In this document: one piece after another, positions 1 to 7,374 of the stretch
Layout: each line of letters starts with the position of its first letter
Position numbering within the stretch: the first letter of the stretch is position 1
NCBI RefSeq assembly: GCF_020099395.1
Contig: NZ_CP083590.1
Coordinates: forward strand, 2,356,001 to 2,420,000
Reading direction: 5' to 3'
DNA from: Streptomyces mobaraensis
GTDB taxonomy: Bacteria > Actinomycetota > Actinomycetes > Streptomycetales > Streptomycetaceae
Length of the DNA: 64,000 nt
The notes under the pieces: model-generated
Seen by the model: only the letters and a program-made list of their open reading frames with translations
Told to the model about the DNA's origin: nothing
Databases searched by the model: none
Translations under genes and position numbers: made by a program

Positions 1-231
1 ATCCCGCGCTTCGCCGAGCAGATCGCGTCGGGCGACCACTCCCAGCACGTCGTCTCCAACCTCGCGATGCAGACCGCCGGTTACGGCAACCTCCTCGCCG
101 CCTCCGAGGAGCAGGGGGTGCGCCCGGTCTTCCACACGGCGCTCCAGGAGCTGATGGTGCGGCGGACGGCGGAGGGGTACGGCGCGGACGACCTGACGAG
201 CATCGTCGAGCTGATGAAGATCGAGAAGTAG
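1..231 (+). CDS. C-terminal end of an NAD(P)-dependent imine-reductase-like oxidoreductase (partial)
   Basis: The window opens inside this gene; 76 codons remain before a TAG stop. The residues form a helical C-terminal domain of the kind seen in NADPH-dependent imine reductases and other beta-hydroxyacid-dehydrogenase-like enzymes, including a run reading SNLAMQTAGYGNLLAASEEQ and the ending GYGADDLTSIVELMK. The NAD(P)-binding Rossmann domain must lie upstream of the window, so cofactor and substrate cannot be judged. A strong hairpin terminator follows 27 bases after the stop, so this is the last gene of its transcript. Family assignment rests on pattern memory. Confidence 0.6.
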   Translation: MPRFAEQIASGDHSQHVVSNLAMQTAGYGNLLAASEEQGVRPVFHTALQELMVRRTAEGYGADDLTSIVELMKIEK

Positions 232-257
232 CGCTCGCGCAGGGGAGGTTGCGAAGA

Positions 258-301
258 AGCGGCGTGCGGCGCCCGGTGAACTCCGGGCGCCGCACGCCGC
301 T
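258..301 (+). terminator. Hairpin terminator after the oxidoreductase gene
   Basis: A perfect 19-bp inverted repeat (258-276 with 283-301) has a 6-base loop and only a short T stretch after it. It lies just downstream of the stop at 231 and would end that transcript. Confidence 0.75.
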
Positions 302-515
302 TTCACACTCCCCCGCAACGGGCGTTCCGCGCGCGGCCGTTGCGATAGCGTACGGACCAGCGCTGCATAAGCGCCCCCCTTCACGAGGGACCCACGCACG
401 TCGGGGTCCTCGTCCGGGAGGTCCTTCACGGGCTTCCACGGGCGGGGAGTCCGAACCCGGGCCCCCTCCGGAGCGGTCACCGGTCCTCTGGCCGCAACCG
501 TCGAAGGGGGGCGCC

Positions 516-599
516 ATGGGGCGTCACCGCAAGAAGCCTCTGCACGAGCGGATCGCGGCAGTGATCCGGGAGTTCTGGAGGTGGCTCAACGAACGGTGA
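516..599 (+). CDS. Possible 27-residue basic peptide ORF
   Basis: An ATG at 516 follows an AAGGGGGG purine run at good Shine-Dalgarno distance and opens a 27-codon frame. The peptide starts MGRHRKKPLHER and ends FWRWLNER. It is strongly basic, with a Trp-rich, probably amphipathic helical C-terminal half. Its TGA at 597-599 lies inside the first bases of the structured RNA repeat described next, so the two could share one transcript. I do not recognise a family. It could be a leader peptide, a small membrane-active peptide or chance. A related purine run and the string GCCATGGGGCGTC recur near 862-916 without a comparable frame. Confidence 0.35.
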   Translation: MGRHRKKPLHERIAAVIREFWRWLNER

Positions 600-709
600 C
601 CGCCAGTCCTCCCAGCTACTGAGGACTGACGGTCAGGATGCCGTCCGTTGAGGGCGGTGCTGGCTCTCGCCCCGGAGACCGCCGGGGCGAGGGCCTCTTT
701 TTGGTTGTG
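594..709 (+). ncRNA. Structured RNA, tandem copy 1
   Basis: This segment can fold into three successive hairpins. The first pairs 598-611 with 621-634 (14 positions, one mismatch) around a 9-base loop. The second pairs 641-646 with 652-657 around GTTGA. The third is a 14-bp stem followed by TCTTTTT. A second copy begins 142 bases downstream. Between the copies the stem bases are kept while the first hairpin loop differs (CCAGCTACT against CGAGGAACT), as expected for a conserved RNA fold. No protein gene lies downstream on this strand, so a pair of small RNAs is more likely than an mRNA leader. No known RNA family is recognised. Confidence 0.55.
662..702 (+). terminator. Intrinsic terminator ending RNA copy 1
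   Basis: The stem pairs 662-675 with 682-695 (one G-U pair) and is followed by TCTTTTT at 696-702. This is a classical intrinsic terminator, a form that is uncommon in Streptomyces. Confidence 0.8.
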
Positions 710-735
710 CCGCGACGACGCGGTGAGCGCCGCCT

Positions 736-854
736 CGGTGACCGCCAGTCCTCCGAGGAACTGAGGACTGACGGTCAGGATGCCGTCCGTTGAGGGCGGT
801 GTCGGCTCTCGTCCCGGGTGGCCGCCCAGGGGCGAGGGCCTCTTTTTGGTTGTG
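736..854 (+). ncRNA. Structured RNA, tandem copy 2
   Basis: This second copy has the same order of hairpins as copy 1. Its first hairpin (740-776) has identical arms but a different loop. Its middle hairpin (783-799) is identical. Its terminator stem is slightly longer and carries a C-to-T change that becomes a G-U pair, so pairing is kept. A 26-base spacer (710-735) with a small hairpin separates the copies. From 855 to pfkA at 1,094 I find only a weak purine run near 862-880 and no convincing gene. Confidence 0.55.
804..847 (+). terminator. Intrinsic terminator ending RNA copy 2
   Basis: The stem runs from GGCTCTCGTCCC to GGGGCGAGGGCC (804-840) with one unpaired A, and is followed by TCTTTTT at 841-847. 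Confidence 0.8.
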
Positions 855-1093
855 GTTACACCGTTGAAGGGGGGCACCTCGCTCAGGCGATCAGCCCGGG
901 CGAAGCCATGGGGCGTCCCCAGCCCCGAGGATTCCGAAGACTCCCCAGGGCCACCAGCACTCTAGCGCCCCCGCGGCACACCGTAAACGCCACCGAGTCA
1001 AGTGCCGTACCCGCCAACCCCCGTACGGGGGAGGCGGAAAGCCGCGAACCGGAGCCGTCCGGACGAGCCGTCCGCCCGCGAACCCTCAGCCGG

Positions 1094-2119
1094 TCAGAAA
1101 ACCGACTCCGCCTCGTCCATCCGGTCCTCCGGCACCCGCTTCAGCTCGGTGATCGCGTCCGCCAGCGGCACCATCGTGATGTCGGTACCGCGCAGCGCCG
1201 TCATCTTGCCGAAGTCGCCGCGGTGCGCGGCCTCGACCGCGTGCCAGCCGAAGCGGGTGGCGAGGACGCGGTCGTACGCCGTCGGGGTGCCGCCGCGCTG
1301 GACGTGGCCGAGGATGACCGGGCGGGCCTCCTTGCCGAGGCGGCGCTCCAGCTCGCCGGCGAGCTTGGTGCCGATGCCGGCGAACCGCTCGTGGCCGAAC
1401 TGGTCTATGGCGCCCTTCTTGTAGTCCATCGTCCCGTCGGCCGGGTGCGCGCCCTCGGCGACGCAGATGACGGCGAACTTCTTGCCGCGGGCGAACCGCT
1501 CCTCCACCATCTTCACCAGGTCGGCGGGGTCGAAGGCCCGCTCGGGGAGGCAGATGCCGTGGGCGCCGCCGGCCATGCCGGACTCCAGGGCGATCCAGCC
1601 GGCGTGCCGGCCCATGACCTCGACGACCATCACGCGCTGGTGGGACTCGGCGGTGGTCTTCAGCCGGTCGATGGCCTCGGTGGCGACGCCGACGGCCGTG
1701 TCGAAACCGAAGGTGCGGTCGGTGGAGGAGATGTCGTTGTCGATCGTCTTGGGGACGCCGACGACCGGGAGACCGGCGTCCGACAGCATCCGGGCCGCGG
1801 TGAGAGTGCCTTCGCCGCCGATGGGAATGAGCACGTCGATGCCGTGCTCACGGGAGAAGTCCTTGGCGTTCTCGCACGCCTCGCGCAGCCGGGCGCGCTC
1901 CAGCCGGGCCGAGCCCAGGATGGTGCCGCCGCGGGCCAGGATGCCGCTCACGGCGTCGAGGTCGAGCTTGCGGAACCGGCCGTCGAGCAGGCCCTTGAAG
2001 CCGTCCTCGAAGCCGATGACCTCGTCACCGTGCTCCGTGATGGCACGGTGCACCACCGAGCGGATGACGGCGTTCAGGCCGGGGCAGTCGCCGCCCGCGG
2101 TGAGGACTCCGATGCGCAT
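1094..2119 (-). CDS. pfkA: ATP-dependent 6-phosphofructokinase
   Basis: This 341-residue enzyme would phosphorylate fructose 6-phosphate to the 1,6-bisphosphate in glycolysis, in the cytosol. The N-terminal nucleotide site GVLTAGGDCPGLN is at residues 4-16. The motif GGEGT at 101-105 has Gly where pyrophosphate-dependent enzymes have Asp, which indicates ATP as donor. The motif PKTIDND at 123-129 is the actinobacterial form of the catalytic loop. Length fits the group III bacterial enzymes. The ATG at 2,119 starts exactly at the conserved MRIGVLTAGG. It is transcribed away from pta, and the two share a 286-base promoter region. Streptomyces carry several pfkA paralogues. Confidence 0.95.
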   Translation of the reverse strand: MRIGVLTAGGDCPGLNAVIRSVVHRAITEHGDEVIGFEDGFKGLLDGRFRKLDLDAVSGILARGGTILGSARLERARLREACENAKDFSREHGIDVLIPIGGEGTLTAARMLSDAGLPVVGVPKTIDNDISSTDRTFGFDTAVGVATEAIDRLKTTAESHQRVMVVEVMGRHAGWIALESGMAGGAHGICLPERAFDPADLVKMVEERFARGKKFAVICVAEGAHPADGTMDYKKGAIDQFGHERFAGIGTKLAGELERRLGKEARPVILGHVQRGGTPTAYDRVLATRFGWHAVEAAHRGDFGKMTALRGTDITMVPLADAITELKRVPEDRMDEAESVF

Positions 2120-2311
2120 CGTGCTGTGTCTCCTGCTGGTTCTGGTGGTCGCTAGTGGGACCTGTGAGCCGGACCCGATTGTTCCACGGGCCCGCCGGAC
2201 CCGCCGCGCTCGTACGGGCGGCCGTCAACGCACATTAACCAACACACTGACGATCTTCCGCCGAGCCCCTCGCCTTCCGCCTGACGAGCGCCTTATCCAG
2301 GGTCGCAGGTA

Positions 2312-2340
2312 TTGTCAAGAGGGCAAGACCACCCTAACGG
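2312..2340 (+). promoter_or_regulatory. Candidate vegetative promoter for pta-ackA
   Basis: TTGTCA at 2,312-2,317 and TAACGG at 2,335-2,340 are separated by 17 bases and lie about 65 bases before the pta start. This matches HrdB-type spacing. It is inferred from sequence only. Confidence 0.45.
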
Positions 2341-2405
2341 GTAATTTCACAAGCCGAACAAACGCCACTCGAACAGCACACGGCCATGGAGCAAGGAGAG
2401 CACGC

Positions 2406-4502
2406 GTGACGCGCAGCGTGTACGTGACCGGGACCGACCGCGGCGACGGACGCCAGGTCATCGAGCTGGGAGTCATGGAGCTCCTCACCCGCCAGGTGGA
2501 CCGGGTGGGGGTGTTCCGCCCGCTGGTGCACGGCGACGGGCCGGACCGTCTCTTCGACCTCCTGCGCACCCGCTACCGGCTGGAACAGTCACCCGAAAGC
2601 GTGTACGGCCTCAGCTACGCCGAGGCCGCCGCCCTCCAGGCCGAGAAGGGCACGGACGAACTGGTCTCCCGGCTCGTCGAGCGCTTCCACGCCGTCTCCC
2701 GGGAGTACGAGAACGTCCTCGTCCTCGGCACCGACTTCATCGGCAGCAACCTGCCGGACGAGCTGGCGCTCAACGCCCGGCTGGCCAACGAGTTCGGCGC
2801 CTCGGTGATCACCGTCGTGGGCGGCGGCGGCCAGACCGCCGAGGCCGTCCGCGCCGAGGCGCGCAACGCCTGCCGCGCCTACGAGGCGCTGGGCTGCGAC
2901 GTCGTCGCCCTCGTCGTCAACCGGGTGGCCCCGGCCGACCGCGAGGCCATCGCCGAGGGCCTGTCGGCGAGCCTGCCGGTGCCCTGCTACGCGCTCCCCG
3001 AGGACGCCTCGCTCTCCGCGCCGACCGTGGCGCAGATCGTCCGCAAGCTGGGGGCCGAGGTGCTGCTCGGCGACGACGCCGGGCTCAACCGGGACGCCAA
3101 GGACTTCGTCTTCGGCGGCGCCATGCTGCCCGTCTTCCTCCCGGCCCTGACCGACGGCTGCCTGGTGGTCACCCCCGGCGACCGCGTCGACCTGATCGTC
3201 GGCGCCCTCGCCGCGCACAGCGCCGGCGCCCCCTCGATAGCCGGCGTGCTCCTCACCCTGGACGAGCGGCCGGGTCCGGACATCCTGGCGCTGGCCGGCC
3301 GGCTCGCCCCCGGCACCCCGGTGATCTCCGTGCCCGGCGGCTCCTTCCCGACGGCGGCCGAGCTGTTCGCCGTCGAGGGCAAGCTGGACGGCTCGTCGCC
3401 GCGCAAGGCGGAGACCGCCCTTGGCCTGTTCGAGCGGCACGTCAACACCGCCGAGCTCACCGAGCGCATCGCCGTCGCCCGCTCCGGCCGCGTCACCCCG
3501 ATGATGTTCGAGCACGAGCTGATCGAGCGCTCCCGCTCCGCCCGCCGCCGCGTCGTCCTCCCCGAGGGCACCGAGGAGCGCGTGCTGCGCGCCGCCGACG
3601 TGCTGCTGCGCCGCGACGTCTGCGACCTCACCCTGCTGGGTGAGGAGGACGTCATCCGCAAGCGCGCCGCCGAGCTGGGCATCGACCTGGGCGAGGCGCA
3701 GCTCATCGACCCGCAGAAGTCGCCGCTGCGCGAGCGCTTCGCCGAGATCTACGCGGCGGCCCGCGCCCACAAGGGCATGACGGTGGAGCTGGCCCACGAC
3801 GTCGTCGCCGACGTGTCGTACTTCGGCACGCTGATGGTGCAGGAGGGGCTGGCCGACGGCATGGTCTCCGGCGCGGTGCACTCCACCGCCGCCACCATCC
3901 GGCCCGCCTTCGAGATCATCAAGACCGCGCCGGGCGCGCAGATCGTCTCGTCGGTCTTCTTCATGTGCCTGGCCGACCGGGTCCTCGTCTACGGCGACTG
4001 CGCCGTCAACCCGGACCCGAACGCCGAGCAGCTCGCGGACATCGCCATCCAGTCCGCCGCGACCGCGACCCAGTTCGGCGTGGAGCCGCGGATCGCCATG
4101 CTGTCGTACTCCACCGGCACCTCCGGCTCCGGCGCGGACGTGGACAAGGTGCGCCGGGCGACCGAGCTCGTCCGCGAGCGCCGTCCCGACCTGCTGGTCG
4201 AGGGCCCGATCCAGTACGACGCGGCCGTGGACGCCGCCGTCGCGGCCACCAAGCTGCCGGGCTCCGAGGTGGCCGGCAAGGCGACCGTCCTCGTCTTCCC
4301 CGACCTGAACACGGGCAACAACACCTACAAGGCCGTGCAGCGCTCGGCCCACGCGGTCGCGGTCGGCCCGGTGCTGCAGGGTCTGCGCAAGCCGGTCAAC
4401 GACCTGTCCCGCGGTGCCCTCGTCCAGGACATCGTCAACACCGTCGCCATCACGGCCATCCAGGCCCAGGGCGACCAGCGCGGCGACCGCGTCGAGCCGT
4501 GA
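2406..4502 (+). CDS. pta: Phosphate acetyltransferase
   Basis: This 698-residue long-form Pta interconverts acetyl-CoA plus phosphate with acetyl phosphate plus CoA. The N-terminal region begins VYVTGTDRGDG, a degenerate dethiobiotin-synthetase-like P-loop. A central DRTGG-type domain follows, and the catalytic PTA domain starts near residue 366 (RRRVVLPEGTEERVLRAADV) with YSTGTSGSGADVDK near 568. The open frame extends far upstream over pfkA, but the GTG at 2,406 is preceded by AAGGAG with 7 bases spacing and directly precedes the conserved N terminus. ackA follows after 44 bases, so the two form an acetate-pathway operon. Confidence 0.95.
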   Translation: MTRSVYVTGTDRGDGRQVIELGVMELLTRQVDRVGVFRPLVHGDGPDRLFDLLRTRYRLEQSPESVYGLSYAEAAALQAEKGTDELVSRLVERFHAVSREYENVLVLGTDFIGSNLPDELALNARLANEFGASVITVVGGGGQTAEAVRAEARNACRAYEALGCDVVALVVNRVAPADREAIAEGLSASLPVPCYALPEDASLSAPTVAQIVRKLGAEVLLGDDAGLNRDAKDFVFGGAMLPVFLPALTDGCLVVTPGDRVDLIVGALAAHSAGAPSIAGVLLTLDERPGPDILALAGRLAPGTPVISVPGGSFPTAAELFAVEGKLDGSSPRKAETALGLFERHVNTAELTERIAVARSGRVTPMMFEHELIERSRSARRRVVLPEGTEERVLRAADVLLRRDVCDLTLLGEEDVIRKRAAELGIDLGEAQLIDPQKSPLRERFAEIYAAARAHKGMTVELAHDVVADVSYFGTLMVQEGLADGMVSGAVHSTAATIRPAFEIIKTAPGAQIVSSVFFMCLADRVLVYGDCAVNPDPNAEQLADIAIQSAATATQFGVEPRIAMLSYSTGTSGSGADVDKVRRATELVRERRPDLLVEGPIQYDAAVDAAVAATKLPGSEVAGKATVLVFPDLNTGNNTYKAVQRSAHAVAVGPVLQGLRKPVNDLSRGALVQDIVNTVAITAIQAQGDQRGDRVEP

Positions 4503-4546
4503 TCCCCGCCCCGCCCTCCGCCGTTCCCCCCACCACGGAAAGCCCC

Positions 4547-5776
4547 ATGACTGCCAACGCCCAGGCCACCTCCCGCGCGACCCGCGTCCTCGTCCTCAAC
4601 TCCGGCTCGTCCTCGCTGAAGTACCAGCTCCTGGACATGGCCGACGGCTCCCGGCTCGCCGTCGGGCTCGTCGAGCGCATCGGCGAGGACTCCTCGCGGC
4701 TGGCCCACACCCCGCTGGCGACCGGCGGCACCAAGCGCGAGATCACCGAGCGGATCGCCGACCACACCGCCGCGCTCCAGGCCGTCGCCGCCGAGCTGGC
4801 GGCGGACGGGCTCGGCCTGGACTCCCCCGAGCTGGCCGCGATCGGCCACCGCGTGGTGCACGGCGGCAACCAGTTCACCGAGCCGACGCTGATCACCGAC
4901 GAGGTGCTGGCGGAGATCGAACGGCTGATCCCGGTCGCCCCGCTGCACAACCCGGCCAACATCACCGGCATCCGCACCGCCCAGGCGCTCCGCCCGGACC
5001 TGCCGCAGGTCGCGGTGTTCGACACGGCGTTCCACACGACGATGCCGGAGCACGCCGCGCGCTACGCGATCGACGTGGCCACGGCGGACGCGCACCGGGT
5101 GCGCCGCTACGGCTTCCACGGCACCTCGCACGCGTACGTCTCGCGGGAGACGGCGAAGCTGCTGGGCAAGGACCCGTCCGAGGTCAACGTGATCGTCCTG
5201 CACCTGGGCAACGGCGCCTCGGCGTCCGCCGTCCAGGGGGGCCGCTGCGTGGACACCTCCATGGGCCTGACGCCGCTGGAGGGCCTGGTCATGGGCACCC
5301 GTTCCGGTGACGTCGACCCGGCGGTCATCTTCCACCTGGCCCGCAACGCCGGGATGTCCGTCGACGAGATCGACTCGCTCCTCAACAAGAAGAGCGGTCT
5401 GATCGGACTGTGCGGCGACAACGACATGCGCGAGATCCGCCGGCGGATCGACGAGGGCGACGAGGCGGCGCGGCTCGCGTTCGACATCTACGTGCACCGG
5501 CTGAAGAAGTACATCGGCGCCTACTACGCGGTGCTGGGCAAGGTCGACGCGATCGCCTTCACGGCGGGTGTGGGCGAGAACGCGGCGCCCGTGCGGGAGG
5601 CCGCCGTGGCCGGTCTGGAGGAGCTGGGCCTGGCCGTGGACGCGGAGCTCAACGCGCAGCGCGGGGACTCGGCGCGGCTGATCTCCCCTGACTACGCGCG
5701 GGTCGCCGTCGCGGTCGTCCCGACCGACGAGGAGCTGGAGATCGCCACCCAGGCATACGCCCTGGTCAGCGCCTGA
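4547..5776 (+). CDS. ackA: Acetate kinase
   Basis: AckA (409 residues) interconverts acetyl phosphate plus ADP with acetate plus ATP, completing the Pta-AckA pathway. Family motifs appear in order: VLVLNSGSSSLKYQ at the N terminus, VFDTAFHTTMPEHAARYAI, RRYGFHGTSHAYVS, VIVLHLGNGASASAV with the following DTSMGLTPLEGL, and AFTAGVGENAAPVRE near the C terminus. The ATG at 4,547 lies just before the conserved start. The ribosome site is weak (ACGGAAAG), consistent with coupling to pta 44 bases upstream. Confidence 0.95.
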   Translation: MTANAQATSRATRVLVLNSGSSSLKYQLLDMADGSRLAVGLVERIGEDSSRLAHTPLATGGTKREITERIADHTAALQAVAAELAADGLGLDSPELAAIGHRVVHGGNQFTEPTLITDEVLAEIERLIPVAPLHNPANITGIRTAQALRPDLPQVAVFDTAFHTTMPEHAARYAIDVATADAHRVRRYGFHGTSHAYVSRETAKLLGKDPSEVNVIVLHLGNGASASAVQGGRCVDTSMGLTPLEGLVMGTRSGDVDPAVIFHLARNAGMSVDEIDSLLNKKSGLIGLCGDNDMREIRRRIDEGDEAARLAFDIYVHRLKKYIGAYYAVLGKVDAIAFTAGVGENAAPVREAAVAGLEELGLAVDAELNAQRGDSARLISPDYARVAVAVVPTDEELEIATQAYALVSA

Positions 5777-5858
5777 TCCCCGCGGAGCCGGGGGTTCCGC
5801 CCCCGGCTCGCCCCTGTTCCTTCCCACAGCTCGAATATTCCGCTCCGAAACAAACCGA

Positions 5859-5864
5859 TAGGAT
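5859..5864 (+). promoter_or_regulatory. Candidate -10 element of pyk
   Basis: TAGGAT ends 7 bases before the pyk ATG, so transcription would start at or next to the start codon. No clear -35 box is seen. The AGGA inside it could instead act as a weak ribosome site. Confidence 0.4.
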
Positions 5865-5871
5865 CTGCCCC

Positions 5872-7296
5872 ATGCGCCGTTCCAAAATCGTCTGCACCCT
5901 GGGCCCCGCCGTCGACTCCTTCGAGCAGCTGAAGACGCTGATCGAGGCCGGTATGAACGTGGCCCGCTTCAACATGAGCCACGGCAGCCACTCGGAGCAC
6001 GAGGAGCGGTACCACCGCCTCCGCAAGGCCGCCGAGGAGACCGGCCGCGCGGTCGGCGTCCTGGCCGACCTCCAGGGCCCGAAGATCCGCCTGGAGACCT
6101 TCGCGGACGGCCCGGTGGAGCTGGTGCGCGGTGACGAGTTCGTCATCACGACGGAGGACGTCGCCGGCGACAGGACGATCTGCGGCACCACCTACAAGGG
6201 CCTGCCGGGCGACGTCGCCAAGGGCGACCAGATCCTGATCAACGACGGCAACGTCGAGCTGCGCGTGACGGAGGTCGACGGCCCGCGGGTCAAGACGATC
6301 GTCATCGAGGGCGGTGTCATCTCCGACCACAAGGGCATCAACCTGCCCGGCGCGGCCGTCAACGTCCCGGCGCTGTCCGAGAAGGACATCGAGGACCTGA
6401 AGTTCGCGCTCGCGATGGGCTGCGACATGGTCGCCCTGTCCTTCGTCCGCGACGCCAAGGACGTCCTGGACGTGCACCAGGTCATGGACGAGGTCGGCCG
6501 TCGCGTCCCGGTGATCGCCAAGGTCGAGAAGCCGCAGGCCGTCGAGAACATGCAGGAGGTCGTCATGGCCTTCGACGGTGTGATGGTGGCCCGTGGCGAC
6601 CTCGCGGTGGAGTACCCGCTGGAGCGCGTCCCAATGGTGCAGAAGCGCCTCATCGAGATGTGCCGCCGCAACGCCAAGCCGGTGATCGTCGCGACCCAGA
6701 TGATGGAGTCGATGATCACCAACTCCCGTCCGACCCGCGCCGAGGCGTCCGACGTCGCCAACGCCATCCTGGACGGCGCGGACGCGGTCATGCTGTCGGC
6801 CGAGTCCTCGGTCGGCGCCTACCCGATCGAGACCGTCAAGACGATGTCCCGCATCGTCGAGGCGGCCGAGCAGGAGCTCCTCTCCAAGGGCCTCCAGCCG
6901 CTCGTCCCGGGCAAGAAGCCGCGCACCCAGGGCGGTTCGGTGGCCCGCGCGGCTGCCGAGATCGCCGACTTCCTGGGCGGCAAGGCCCTCGTCGCCTTCA
7001 CCAAGTCCGGCGACACCGCCCGCCGCCTGTCCCGCTACCGCGCGGCCCAGCCGATCCTGGCCTTCACCACGGACGCGGCCACCCGTAACCAGCTCGCCCT
7101 GAGCTGGGGCGTCGAGACGTACGTCGTCCCGCACGTCGACAACACCGACGCCATGGTCGACCTCGTCGACGCCGAGCTCCTCAAGCTCAAGCGCTACAAC
7201 GAGGGCGACACCATGATCATCACCGCCGGCTCCCCGCCCGGCGTCCCGGGCACGACCAACATGGTCCGCGTCCACCACCTGGGCCGCGAGAACTGA
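5872..7296 (+). CDS. pyk: Pyruvate kinase
   Basis: This 474-residue enzyme makes pyruvate and ATP from phosphoenolpyruvate and ADP. The N terminus RRSKIVCTLGPA and the AGMNVARFNMSHGSH loop are typical. The active-site signature PVIAKVEKPQAVENM lies near residue 215, followed by the MVARGDLAVEYPLE substrate loop and VATQMMESMI. A C-terminal domain with GDTARRLSRYR and TAGSPPG completes the family length. It follows ackA by 95 bases but probably has its own promoter. A very strong bidirectional hairpin follows the stop. Confidence 0.96.
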   Translation: MRRSKIVCTLGPAVDSFEQLKTLIEAGMNVARFNMSHGSHSEHEERYHRLRKAAEETGRAVGVLADLQGPKIRLETFADGPVELVRGDEFVITTEDVAGDRTICGTTYKGLPGDVAKGDQILINDGNVELRVTEVDGPRVKTIVIEGGVISDHKGINLPGAAVNVPALSEKDIEDLKFALAMGCDMVALSFVRDAKDVLDVHQVMDEVGRRVPVIAKVEKPQAVENMQEVVMAFDGVMVARGDLAVEYPLERVPMVQKRLIEMCRRNAKPVIVATQMMESMITNSRPTRAEASDVANAILDGADAVMLSAESSVGAYPIETVKTMSRIVEAAEQELLSKGLQPLVPGKKPRTQGGSVARAAAEIADFLGGKALVAFTKSGDTARRLSRYRAAQPILAFTTDAATRNQLALSWGVETYVVPHVDNTDAMVDLVDAELLKLKRYNEGDTMIITAGSPPGVPGTTNMVRVHHLGREN

Positions 7297-7299
7297 CCC

Positions 7300-7369
7300 T
7301 CGCGCCCGAAACGGCTGTGGCCGCCGCCCCCTCCCGGGGGGCCGGCGGCCACAGCCGTTTCGGGCGCGA
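7300..7369. terminator. Bidirectional hairpin terminator between pyk and the secreted-protein gene
   Basis: A perfect 26-bp inverted repeat (7,300-7,325 with 7,344-7,369) encloses an 18-base GC loop. It sits between two converging genes and would stop transcription from both sides. Confidence 0.85.
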
Positions 7370-7374
7370 CGCCG

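Noticed and set aside
594..854. Tandem hairpins read as tRNA genes or a riboswitch of pfkA
   Set aside because: No cloverleaf or CCA end is seen. pfkA is on the other strand and converges, so these cannot be its leader.
908..965. Second small ORF starting ATGGGGCGTC near 908
   Set aside because: Its frame runs on antisense into pfkA and it lacks a ribosome site at the right distance. Only the start resembles the ORF at 516.
1467..2405. Possible 313-residue N-terminal extension of pta
   Set aside because: The extension overlaps pfkA antisense and has no homology-like motifs. The GTG at 2,406 has an ideal ribosome site and precedes the conserved start.
2589..4352. 587-residue open frame antisense to pta
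   Set aside because: It is a shadow frame in high-GC coding DNA, rich in Gly, Asp, Arg and Val, with no family motif.
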